NCBI GenBank assembly: GCA_036375275.1
Contig: DASUSF010000006.1
Location: 1 to 19,821, forward strand
Length of the DNA stretch: 19,821 nucleotides
Reading direction: 5' to 3'
From: DASUSF01 sp036375275
Lineage (GTDB): Bacteria; Pseudomonadota; Alphaproteobacteria; Geminicoccales; Geminicoccaceae
Shown here: piece by piece, positions 7,784 through 14,471 of the stretch
Layout of the letters: every line of letters begins with the position of its first letter
How positions within the stretch are numbered: position 1 is the first letter of the stretch
Notes under the pieces: generated by a model
What the model was told of the DNA's origin: nothing
The model's input: only the letters and a program-made list of their open reading frames with translations
Databases searched by the model: none
Made by a program: the position numbers and the translations under genes

Positions 7784-8484
7784 TCGATCTGCCGCCGCAG
7801 AGCCGGGTGCGCTGGTCGCACGCGTGGCGGATCATCGCGTCGCGCTACCCCCCGATCCAGCTGTTCGAGCGCCTGTCGGACGACCCGGCCGACTGGGAGG
7901 CGCTGGCCGAGGTCGAGAGCCTGACCAACCCCCGCATCCGCGACGAGATCGGCGCGATCCGGCTGGTCCCCGCCGAGGAGCGGGTGGCCGGGCCCGGCGC
8001 CAGCTGGGTCATGGCGTCGTTCACCCACCTCAGCCCGCACGGCTCGCGCTTCTCGGACGGCAGCTACGGCGTCTACTACGCCGCGCACGAGCTTCCGACG
8101 GCGATCGCCGAGACCGTGTACCACATGGGCCGCTTCTACGGCCTCACCCGGGATCCGCCCCACGGCGAGGACATGAGGGTCCTGACCGGCGCGGTGGCCA
8201 CGAGCTTTCACGATCTTCGCGGCCAGCCGGCGTTCGCCGCGTGCCTCGATCCCGAGGACTACGGCCCGAGCCGGGCGCTCGGCGCCCAGCTCAAGGCGAG
8301 GGGCAGCAACGGCGTCGTCTACCCGAGCGTCCGCCGGGCAGGCGGCCAGTGCCTCGGGGCGTTCCGCCCGAAGGCGGTGGGCCTGCCGCGGCAGGAGCGC
8401 CACCTCAGGTACCACTGGAACGGCGAGCGGATCGACCGCTACTTCGACTATGCCGAGGACCGCTGGATCGGGCTCGGGGCCTGA
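7780..8484 (+). CDS. RES-domain toxin (NAD+-targeting)
   Basis: RES toxins are fold relatives of ADP-ribosyltransferases; characterised members deplete NAD+ by phosphorolysis or hydrolysis, or ADP-ribosylate a host enzyme. The 234-residue product carries the conserved set: WRIIASRYPPIQLFER near the N-terminus with R31, GSRFSDGSYGVYYAAHELPT with R90, Glu111 in the AIAETVYH segment, and S183 in GSNGVVYPSVR. The Arg, Glu and Ser that name the family all appear present, so the toxin looks intact. I chose the TTG at 7780 because it overlaps the antitoxin stop; an in-frame GTG at 7807 is an alternative that keeps the whole domain. The 3' end overlaps that of the convergent metC-like gene by 37 bases. 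Which NAD+ chemistry it performs cannot be told from sequence. Confidence 0.9.
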   Translation: MIDLPPQSRVRWSHAWRIIASRYPPIQLFERLSDDPADWEALAEVESLTNPRIRDEIGAIRLVPAEERVAGPGASWVMASFTHLSPHGSRFSDGSYGVYYAAHELPTAIAETVYHMGRFYGLTRDPPHGEDMRVLTGAVATSFHDLRGQPAFAACLDPEDYGPSRALGAQLKARGSNGVVYPSVRRAGGQCLGAFRPKAVGLPRQERHLRYHWNGERIDRYFDYAEDRWIGLGA

Positions 8485-9647
8485 CGGCGCGCGCCCGCCC
8501 GCAGCCGCCCGAAGCCGCGCTCCAGGTCGCCGATCAGATCCTCGGGCGCTTCCAGCCCGATGTGGAAGCGGATGCTCGGAAAGCGCGCGTCCCAGGCGGT
8601 GGCGGTGCGCGATCGCTCCGGCCAGTTGGGCATGACCAGGCTCTCGTAGCCGCCCCAGGACGCGCCGAGGCCGAAATGCTCGAGCCCGTCGACGAAGGCG
8701 TGCCACGCCGCCTCGGAGCAGGGCTCGAGCAGCACGCCGAACAGCCCCGATGCGCCCCTGAAGTCGCGCCGCCAGAGCGCATGCCCGGGGTCGCTCTCGA
8801 GCGCCGGGTACATCACGCGGTGCACCTCCGGCTGCGCCTCGAACCAGCGCGCGAGCGCCATGGCATTGGCCTGGTGCCGCTCGAGCCGGACCGCGAGCGT
8901 GCGCAGGCCGCGCAGCGCCTGGTAGCAGTCGTCCGGCGAGACGAACGCGCCGAGGTCGTACATGCCCTTCCGGAGCGCGGCATAGTGCTCCTCGGTGGTC
9001 GAGGCGATGCCGAGCATCAGGTCCGAGTGGCCGCCGATGTACTTGGTGCCGGCGACGATCGCGACGTCCACCCCGAGCGTCAGCGGCTTGAAGAAGAACG
9101 GGGTCGCCCAGGTGTTGTCGATCATGGTCAGCACGCCGCGCGCCTTCGCCACCTCGACGAGCGCCGGCACGTCCTGCACCTCGAACGTGAGCGAGCCCGG
9201 GGACTCCATGTAGAGGATCCGGGTCTCGGGCCGGATCAGACGCTCGATTTCGGAGCCGATCAGGGGGTCGTAGTAGGTGGTCTCGACCCCGAAGCGGGCG
9301 AGCACCCGGTCGCAGAACTGACGGGTCGGCCCATACGCGGTGTCGACCATGAGGACGTGATCGCCCGCCTCGAGGAACGTCATCAGGGCCTGGGCGACGG
9401 CGGTTTTGCCGGATCCCGTGAGCACGGCGCCGTGGGCGCCCTCGAGCGCCGCGAGCGCATCCTCGAGCGCGAAGGTGGTCGGCGTGCCCGACCGGCCGTA
9501 GTAGACCCCGCGCACCTCGCGCGGCGTCTCGAAGGCCTCGACCGAAGGATAGAGGATCGTCGACGCGCGATAGACGGGCGGATTGACCACGCCGTGATTG
9601 GCGAGCGGATCGCGCCCCGCATCGACCAGGATCGTCTCGTCTTTCAT
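8448..9647 (-). CDS. metC: Cystathionine beta-lyase (Cys/Met metabolism PLP enzyme)
   Basis: MetC cleaves cystathionine to homocysteine, pyruvate and ammonia in methionine biosynthesis. The 399-residue protein is a fold-type I PLP enzyme of the Cys/Met family: NPPVYRAST near residues 22-30, VYYGRSGTPTTFALEDALAA at 48-67, the PLP ring-stacking Tyr in TAYGPTRQF, IDNTWATP with the cofactor-binding Asp at about 177, and the Schiff-base lysine K202 in AGTKYIGGHSDLMLG. The GHSD sequence after the lysine and the tryptophan-containing SLTFEVQDV region resemble cystathionine beta-lyase more than gamma-synthase, though related substrates (C-S lyase activity) are possible. The ATG gives a normal length. 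It is divergent from aapJ across a 195-base gap and convergent with the RES toxin, overlapping it at the 3' end. Confidence 0.9.
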   Translation of the reverse strand: MKDETILVDAGRDPLANHGVVNPPVYRASTILYPSVEAFETPREVRGVYYGRSGTPTTFALEDALAALEGAHGAVLTGSGKTAVAQALMTFLEAGDHVLMVDTAYGPTRQFCDRVLARFGVETTYYDPLIGSEIERLIRPETRILYMESPGSLTFEVQDVPALVEVAKARGVLTMIDNTWATPFFFKPLTLGVDVAIVAGTKYIGGHSDLMLGIASTTEEHYAALRKGMYDLGAFVSPDDCYQALRGLRTLAVRLERHQANAMALARWFEAQPEVHRVMYPALESDPGHALWRRDFRGASGLFGVLLEPCSEAAWHAFVDGLEHFGLGASWGGYESLVMPNWPERSRTATAWDARFPSIRFHIGLEAPEDLIGDLERGFGRLRAGARRQAPSPIQRSSA

Positions 9648-9685
9648 CGCCGCGCCGTCCCCGACCGTTCCACTATGTCAGGCGC

Positions 9686-9712
9686 CCTTGTGGCCGGGCC
9701 GGCCTTGTGGCC
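9686..9712. repeat. Pair of 10-base direct repeats upstream of aapJ
   Basis: CCTTGTGGCC occurs exactly at 9686-9695 and again at 9703-9712, 17 bases start to start. It lies in the metC/aapJ divergent intergenic region. It could be a tandem regulator site or a chance GC-rich repeat; no known operator is recognised. Confidence 0.5.
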
Positions 9713-9752
9713 AAATGCCATCAAGCAGGGCGCCCGCCTGGGAGACGGCCCG

Positions 9753-9781
9753 CCGGCCCGTGTGTCGCACACGCCGGCCGG
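9753..9781 (+). promoter_or_regulatory. Strong hairpin in the aapJ upstream region
   Basis: CGTGTG (9759-9764) pairs with CACACG (9768-9773) around a three-base loop. Outside it, CCGGCC (9753-9758) pairs with GGCCGG (9776-9781) across a two-base bulge. This gives about 12 pairs, 61 bases before the aapJ ATG. No T-tract follows, so it is not a classic terminator; it may be a leader RNA structure or a protein-binding palindrome. Confidence 0.4.
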
Positions 9782-9842
9782 AGGATGCGAGTCCGGAGTT
9801 CGCGCGGCGCCTCAACCGAACGACCAAAGCGGAGATCCGTCC

Positions 9843-10868
9843 ATGCGCACCCTTTCCACCTTCCTGCTCGGCGGAGCGGCAGCCCTGGTCGCCCATGCCG
9901 GCGTCGCGGGCGCCGGCGAGACGCTGAACGCGATCAAGCAGAACGGCATGATCAAGTGCGGCGTGAGCACGGGCGTCCCCGGCTTCTCCAATCCGGACGA
10001 CGCGGGCAACTGGTCCGGCATCGACGTCGACACCTGCAAGGCGATCGCGGCCGCGCTGTTCGGCGATCCCTCGAAAGTCGAGTACGTGCCGCTGACGGCC
10101 AAGGAGAGGTTCACCGCGCTGCAGTCCGGCGAGGTCGACGTCCTCTCCCGCAACACCACCTGGACCCTGACCCGCGACAGCGCGCTCGGCCTCGACTTCA
10201 CGGGCGTCAACTACTACGACGGCCAGGGCTTCATGGTGCCGAAGGATCTCGGCGTCAAAAGCGCCCTCGAGCTCGATGGCGCCAGCGTGTGCGTGCAGCC
10301 GGGAACCACCACCGAGCTGAACCTCGCGGACTATTTCCGCTCCAACGGCATGAACTACGATCCGGTCGTCCTCGAGCGGCCGGACGAGATCCGCGCCGCC
10401 TACGAGCAGGGCCGGTGCGACGTCTACACCACCGACCAGTCCGGCCTGTACGCCCAGCGGACGGTGATGAGCGACCCCAGCGCCCACATCATCCTGCCCG
10501 AGGTGATCTCCAAGGAGCCGCTCGGCCCGGTGGTCCGGCACGGCGATCACGAGTGGCAGGACGTGGTCCGCTGGGCCTTGTACGCCATGATCGAGGCCGA
10601 GGAGCTGGGCGTCAACTCGGAGAACGTCGACCAGATGAAGGCCGAGACCACCAACCCCAACATCCGCCGGCTGCTCGGGGTCGAGGGCGAGATGGGTCAG
10701 GCGCTCGGCCTGCCGCCGGAGTGGGGCTACAACATCATCAGCCAGGTCGGCAACTACGGCGAGATCTTCGAGGCCAACCTCGGCGAGGGAACGCCGCTCG
10801 ACATCGAGCGCGGTCTGAACGCGCTCTGGAAGGACGGCGGGCTGCAGTACGCCATGCCGGTGCGCTGA
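9843..10868 (+). CDS. aapJ: General L-amino acid ABC transporter, periplasmic binding protein AapJ
   Basis: AapJ is the periplasmic receptor of the broad-specificity L-amino acid importer AapJQMP. The 341-residue protein begins with a Sec-type signal (basic MR, hydrophobic stretch LSTFLLGGAAALVAHAG, AGA cleavage region near residue 24). The mature part is a class 3 solute-binding fold: IKCGVSTGVPGFSNPDDAG, WSGIDVDTCKAIAAALFGD, and FTALQSGEVDVLSRNTTWTL, whose Arg in the SRNTTWT region is the usual ligand-binding site of this family. The long C-terminal extension (after about residue 260) is typical of AapJ/BztA rather than shorter HisJ-like proteins. Start chosen at the ATG with GGAG (9831-9834) eight bases upstream. 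It is the first gene of the operon and is followed by an intercistronic hairpin. Confidence 0.95.
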   Translation: MRTLSTFLLGGAAALVAHAGVAGAGETLNAIKQNGMIKCGVSTGVPGFSNPDDAGNWSGIDVDTCKAIAAALFGDPSKVEYVPLTAKERFTALQSGEVDVLSRNTTWTLTRDSALGLDFTGVNYYDGQGFMVPKDLGVKSALELDGASVCVQPGTTTELNLADYFRSNGMNYDPVVLERPDEIRAAYEQGRCDVYTTDQSGLYAQRTVMSDPSAHIILPEVISKEPLGPVVRHGDHEWQDVVRWALYAMIEAEELGVNSENVDQMKAETTNPNIRRLLGVEGEMGQALGLPPEWGYNIISQVGNYGEIFEANLGEGTPLDIERGLNALWKDGGLQYAMPVR

Positions 10869-10883
10869 GCCGGCGCTGAAGAC

Positions 10884-10912
10884 GAGGGCCGGGGCCGCGG
10901 GCGCCGGCCCTC
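10884..10912 (+). terminator. Intercistronic hairpin after aapJ (attenuator or mRNA stabiliser)
   Basis: GAGGGCCGG (10884-10892) is perfectly complementary to CCGGCCCTC (10904-10912) with an 11-base GC-rich loop, followed only by TCTTCC rather than a U-run. It starts 15 bases after the aapJ stop. Such hairpins after binding-protein genes commonly protect upstream mRNA and reduce read-through, so receptor is made in excess of permeases. Confidence 0.6.
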
Positions 10913-10984
10913 TCTTCCGGATGCTTCGGCCGTGGCCGCGTCCGGCGCTCGCCGGGCCACCCGGCCGACAGCCTGGAGGGCGTG

Positions 10985-12184
10985 ATGGCGGTCGAGATCC
11001 GGACCGAGCGGGTTCAGGACGAGCCGAGCCGGGGCGCGATGTGGCGGGACCCGCGGGTCCGCTCGATCGCGTACCAGATCCTCACCGTCGTCCTGTTCCT
11101 GCTGTTCGTCGGCTTCATCGTCCGCAACGTCGTGGTCAACCTCGAGCGCCAGGGAATCGCGTCCGGGTTCGGCTTCCTCGGCACCACCGCCGGCTTCGAC
11201 ATCGGCTTCACCCTGATCGACTACAGCGCCGTCTCGACCTACGGCCGGGCGTTCTGGGTCGGCCTCATGAACACGATCCTGGTCGCGGCACTCGGCTGCC
11301 TGCTCGCGACGCTGGTCGGCTTCATCCTCGGCATCGCCCGGCTGTCGACCAACTGGCTGCTGGCGCGTCTCGCCACGGTCTACGTCGAGACGGTCCGCAA
11401 CATCCCGTTGCTTCTCCAGCTGTTCTTCTGGTACTTCGCGGTCCTCGCGGCGCTGCCCCATCCGCGGGACAGCCTGGCGGTGGGGGAGGCGGTCTTTCTC
11501 AACAACCGCGGCCTGATCATCCCCCGGACGATCTTCGAATCCGGCAGCCTCGCGGTCCTGATCGCCTTCCTCATCGGCGTGACCGGCGCGATCGTGGTCG
11601 CACGCTGGGCCCGGAGACGGCGGGAAGAGACCGGCCAGAGCTTTCCGACCGCGCTCACCGTCCTCGGCCTCGTCCTCGGGCTGCCGCTCGTCGTGCTCCT
11701 GGTCACGGGGGTGCCGCTCGCCTTCGAGTTCGCCGAGATGGGCCGGTTCCGGCTGGAGGGCGGTCTGACGCTCGTGCCCGAGTTCGTCGCCCTGCTGGCG
11801 GGGCTGACGATCTACACGGCCGCGTTCATCGGCGAGATCGTGCGCGCCGGGATCCTCGCGATCAGCCACGGCCAGGTCGAGGCGGCGCACGCGCTCGGGC
11901 TCAAGCAGAGCCACACGCTCCGTCTCGTCATCATCCCGCAGGCGATGCGGGTGATCATCCCGCCGCTCACCAGCCAGTACCTGAACCTGACCAAGAACTC
12001 GTCGCTCGCGGTCGCGATCGGCTACCCCGACGTCGTCGCGATCGTCGCCGGGACGATCCTTAACCAGACCGGCCAGGCGGTCGAGGCGATCGCCATGACC
12101 ATGGCGGTCTACCTGACCCTCAGCCTCCTGATCTCCCTGTTCATGAACTGGTACAACCGGCGCGCCGCGCTGGTGGAGCGCTAG
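10985..12184 (+). CDS. aapQ: General L-amino acid ABC transporter permease AapQ
   Basis: AapQ is one of the two inner-membrane permease subunits of the Aap importer. The 399-residue protein has a membrane helix at about 30-50, a periplasmic loop, then a HisMQ-type permease core with several hydrophobic segments, separated by a long insertion with two more helices (about 190-245), which is the hallmark of AapQ/BztB. The EAA loop that contacts the ATPase is visible around E299 (HGQVEAAHALGLKQSHTLRL). The ATG at 10985 is preferred because GGAGG (10975-10979) lies five bases upstream; a GTG one codon earlier would be too close to it. It is followed by aapM three bases after its stop. Confidence 0.94.
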   Translation: MAVEIRTERVQDEPSRGAMWRDPRVRSIAYQILTVVLFLLFVGFIVRNVVVNLERQGIASGFGFLGTTAGFDIGFTLIDYSAVSTYGRAFWVGLMNTILVAALGCLLATLVGFILGIARLSTNWLLARLATVYVETVRNIPLLLQLFFWYFAVLAALPHPRDSLAVGEAVFLNNRGLIIPRTIFESGSLAVLIAFLIGVTGAIVVARWARRRREETGQSFPTALTVLGLVLGLPLVVLLVTGVPLAFEFAEMGRFRLEGGLTLVPEFVALLAGLTIYTAAFIGEIVRAGILAISHGQVEAAHALGLKQSHTLRLVIIPQAMRVIIPPLTSQYLNLTKNSSLAVAIGYPDVVAIVAGTILNQTGQAVEAIAMTMAVYLTLSLLISLFMNWYNRRAALVER

Positions 12185-12187
12185 GCC

Positions 12188-13315
12188 ATGAGCGACACCC
12201 ATGCCGAGACCACCGCGCCCCACACCAGGGGAGGGCAGGATCTCGCGCCCCCGGGCGAGCGGATCGGGGCCCTGAAGTGGCTCAGGGACAACCTCTTCAA
12301 CTCGCCCTTCAACACCGTCCTCACCCTGTTCTGCCTCTGGCTGCTCTGGAAGACGGTGCCGCCGATCGTCTCCTGGGCATTCCTGGACGCGACCTTCGCC
12401 GGCGATTCGCGCGAGGCCTGCGCCGCGGCCGAGGGCGCGTGCTGGACCTTCGTCAAGGCCCGCTTCGGCCAGTTCATGTACGGCTTCTATCCGAGCCCGG
12501 AGCGCTGGCGGGTCAACCTCGCGTTCATCATCCTGATCCTGGCCGCGATCCCGCTGTTCCTGCCCGGCTTCCGCCACAAGGCGGCGCTCGGCATCGGCCT
12601 GGTCTTCGTCTATCCGTTCATCGCCTACATCCTGTTCCACGGCGGCGCGCTGGGGCTCCGGGTGGTCCAGACCCAGCTCTGGGGCGGCCTGTTCCTGACC
12701 CTCGTGATCGGCGGCACCGGGATCATCGCGTCCTTGCCGATCGGGATCCTGCTCGCCCTCGGACGGCGTTCCGACATGCCGGTGATCCGGATGCTCTCGA
12801 TCGGCTTCATCGAGCTGATCCGGGCGGTGCCCCTGATCACGGTCCTGTTCATGGCCTCGGTGATGCTGCCGCTGTTCCTCCCCGAGGGGGTCAACTTCGA
12901 CAAGCTGCTGCGCGCGCTGGTCGGCGTCGTCATGTTCTCCTCCGCCTACATGGCCGAGGTGGTGCGCGGCGGCCTCCAGGCGATCCCGAAGGGCCAGTAC
13001 GAGGCGGCGCACGCGGTCGGACTCAGCTACTGGAAGACCATGGGGCTGATCGTCCTGCCACAGGCGCTCCGGATCTCGATCCCGGGCATCGTCAACACCT
13101 TCATCGGCCTGTTCAAGGACACCACGCTCGTCCTGATCATCGGCCTGTTCGACCTGCTCGGCATCGTCCAGGCGGCGCTGACCGACGCGAGCTGGCTCGG
13201 CTTCGCCCTCGAGGGCTATGTCTTCGCCGGCTTCGTCTTCTGGATCTTCTGTTTCGCCATGTCGCGCTACAGCATGCACATCGAGCGCAAGCTGAGCGTC
13301 GGGCACGGGCGCTAG
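12188..13315 (+). CDS. aapM: General L-amino acid ABC transporter permease AapM
   Basis: AapM is the second permease subunit, pairing with AapQ. The 375-residue protein starts with a hydrophilic N-terminus, then a helix (about 43-60) and a Cys-containing loop (CAAAEGACW), several further hydrophobic segments, and a HisM/GlnP-like permease domain. That domain contains FIELIRAVPLITVLFMAS and the ATPase-contacting EAA loop at about E272 (GQYEAAHAVGLSYWKTMGL). Length, the N-terminal extension and the order aapJ-Q-M-P make the assignment firm. The ATG is three bases after the aapQ stop and the next gene starts nine bases downstream, so the three transporter genes are surely co-transcribed. Confidence 0.94.
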   Translation: MSDTHAETTAPHTRGGQDLAPPGERIGALKWLRDNLFNSPFNTVLTLFCLWLLWKTVPPIVSWAFLDATFAGDSREACAAAEGACWTFVKARFGQFMYGFYPSPERWRVNLAFIILILAAIPLFLPGFRHKAALGIGLVFVYPFIAYILFHGGALGLRVVQTQLWGGLFLTLVIGGTGIIASLPIGILLALGRRSDMPVIRMLSIGFIELIRAVPLITVLFMASVMLPLFLPEGVNFDKLLRALVGVVMFSSAYMAEVVRGGLQAIPKGQYEAAHAVGLSYWKTMGLIVLPQALRISIPGIVNTFIGLFKDTTLVLIIGLFDLLGIVQAALTDASWLGFALEGYVFAGFVFWIFCFAMSRYSMHIERKLSVGHGR

Positions 13316-13324
13316 GGATCAGCC

Positions 13325-14080
13325 ATGGCCGAGAACGCCAGTCAGCCGCCGATGATCGTGCTCCGCGGCGTGCACAAGTGGTTCGGCAGCTTCCACGTCC
13401 TGCGCGACATCAACCTCGACGTCTGGAAGCGCCAGCGGATCGTGATCTGCGGGCCGTCCGGCTCCGGCAAGTCGACCATGATCCGCTGCATCAACCGGCT
13501 GGAGGAGCACCAGAAGGGCCACATCATCGTCGACGAGATCGAGCTCACCCACGACGTCAAGAACATCGACGCCATCCGGCGCGAAGTCGGCATGGTCTTC
13601 CAGCACTTCAACCTGTTTCCTCATCTGACGGTGAAGGAGAACCTGACGCTCGCGCCGATCTGGGTGCGGCGGCTGCCCAAGCGCGAGGCCGAGGAGATCG
13701 CGATGCTCTACCTCGAGCGGGTCGGCATCCCCGAGCAGGCGGACAAGTACCCGGGCCAGCTGTCCGGGGGCCAGCAGCAGCGCGTCGCGATCGCGCGCGC
13801 GCTGTGCATGAAGCCGGAGATCATGCTGTTCGACGAGCCCACCTCGGCGCTCGACCCGGAGATGATCAAGGAGGTGCTCGACGTCATGATCGAGCTCGCC
13901 GAGGGCGGCATGACCATGCTGGTCGTGACCCACGAGATGGGCTTCGCGAAGTCGGTCGCCGACCTGATGGTGTTCATGGACAACGGCGAGATCGTCGAGG
14001 CGGCGCCGCCGTCCGAATTCTTCACCAACCCGCAGTCCGACCGGACCAAGCTGTTCCTGAGCCAGATCCTCTCGCACTGA
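13325..14080 (+). CDS. aapP: General L-amino acid ABC transporter ATPase AapP
   Basis: AapP is the cytoplasmic ATPase that powers the Aap importer. The 251-residue protein has every ABC element: Walker A GPSGSGKST (43-51), Q-loop Gln93 in FQHFNLFPH, signature LSGGQQQR (146-153), Walker B IMLFDE (166-171) with the D-loop SALD, and the switch His203 in VVTHEMGFAKS. The HFNLFPHLT and PIWVRRLPKREAEE segments are typical of the polar amino acid (GlnQ/HisP) subgroup. The ATG is preceded by AGGGA (13314-13318) six bases upstream. It ends the operon; only a weak GC-rich hairpin follows (about 14082-14104), so no terminator is called. Confidence 0.96.
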   Translation: MAENASQPPMIVLRGVHKWFGSFHVLRDINLDVWKRQRIVICGPSGSGKSTMIRCINRLEEHQKGHIIVDEIELTHDVKNIDAIRREVGMVFQHFNLFPHLTVKENLTLAPIWVRRLPKREAEEIAMLYLERVGIPEQADKYPGQLSGGQQQRVAIARALCMKPEIMLFDEPTSALDPEMIKEVLDVMIELAEGGMTMLVVTHEMGFAKSVADLMVFMDNGEIVEAAPPSEFFTNPQSDRTKLFLSQILSH

Positions 14081-14112
14081 TCGCCGGCGGCTCGGACTGG
14101 CGGCGCTTCGTC

Positions 14113-14274
14113 CTACATCTGCTCCTTGGTGTCTTCCGCGGTGTCGGTGATCGCGTCGCCGGCGGCTTCGACGTCCTGGCCGATCCCGGACATGGTGTTG
14201 CACCCGCCAAGGGCGGGGCCGAGCACGGCCAGAAGAGCGAACAGGGCTGCAGGCAACCGGGGTGGGTGTGACAC
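14113..14274 (-). CDS. Entericidin A/B-family small lipoprotein
   Basis: A 53-residue minus-strand gene lies in what otherwise looks like a gap. It has a short N-terminus (SHPPRL), a hydrophobic signal segment PAALFALLAVLGPALGG and a lipobox ending at the lipidated Cys25. The mature tail NTMSGIGQDVEAAGDAITDT followed by AEDTKEQM is the standard entericidin pattern of small amphipathic lipoproteins. Members of this family are exported and lipid-anchored; enterobacterial EcnA/EcnB form an antidote/toxin pair, but the role of single alphaproteobacterial copies is unclear. The GTG start at 14274 is supported by GGAG on the minus strand eight bases upstream; no ATG is available before the signal segment. 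The gene is convergent with aapP and divergent from the MotA-like operon. Only one copy is visible. Confidence 0.85.
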   Translation of the reverse strand: MSHPPRLPAALFALLAVLGPALGGCNTMSGIGQDVEAAGDAITDTAEDTKEQM

Positions 14275-14307
14275 GGGGGCTTCTCCGGGCTGGATGGGTT
14301 CGGGAGG

Positions 14308-14335
14308 AAGATGAAGGCTGGCGGTGGCGTGTCAA
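14308..14335 (-). promoter_or_regulatory. Candidate promoter of the entericidin-like gene
   Basis: On the minus strand a perfect -35 TTGACA (14335-14330) is followed after 16 bases by CATCTT (14313-14308), a weak -10 match, about 33 bases before the GTG start at 14274. Position and orientation fit the small gene. The -10 is poor, so this remains tentative. Confidence 0.4.
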
Positions 14336-14403
14336 GCGGCCATTACTAGACATAATATATCTTACCGGACTATCGGGCCAGGACGTGGCAAGGAAAAAAT
14401 TCC

Positions 14404-14441
14404 TTTACCGCTCCACGCCCAGGCGCTATATCGGATAGCGC
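14404..14441 (+). promoter_or_regulatory. Candidate promoter with overlapping palindrome upstream of the motor-like operon
   Basis: TTTACC (14404-14409), 17 bases, then TATATC (14427-14432) is a plausible promoter, four of six matches in each box. The -10 falls inside the inverted repeat GCGCTAT-ATCGG-ATAGCGC (14423-14441), seven pairs around five bases, which would be well placed for a repressor or as a leader hairpin. The surrounding 14341-14445 is unusually AT-rich for this window and also holds the short inverted repeat AGGAA-AAAA-TTCCT (14391-14404). No further gene is seen between 14275 and 14471. Confidence 0.4.
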
Positions 14442-14471
14442 TTCTTCGCCGTCCCCAGAGGAGTTCAAGGC

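Noticed and set aside
7824..9842. An upstream open extension of the aapJ frame through the toxin and metC genes, giving a 1014-codon frame
   Set aside because: The extension is Arg/Pro/Ala-rich shadow of two real genes; the signal peptide and ribosome binding site place the true start at 9843.
10754..13306. An 850-codon open frame on the minus strand, antisense to aapQ and aapM
   Set aside because: It is a GC-driven shadow: the product is almost entirely Asp, Glu, Arg, Gly and His without domains, while the plus strand holds well-recognised permeases.
14082..14104. Possible terminator after aapP
   Set aside because: Only about six pairs including a G-U, and no T-tract.
14022..14210. A 62-codon minus-strand frame overlapping the aapP end
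   Set aside because: A different minus-strand frame in the same place encodes the entericidin-like lipoprotein with clear signals; this one has none.
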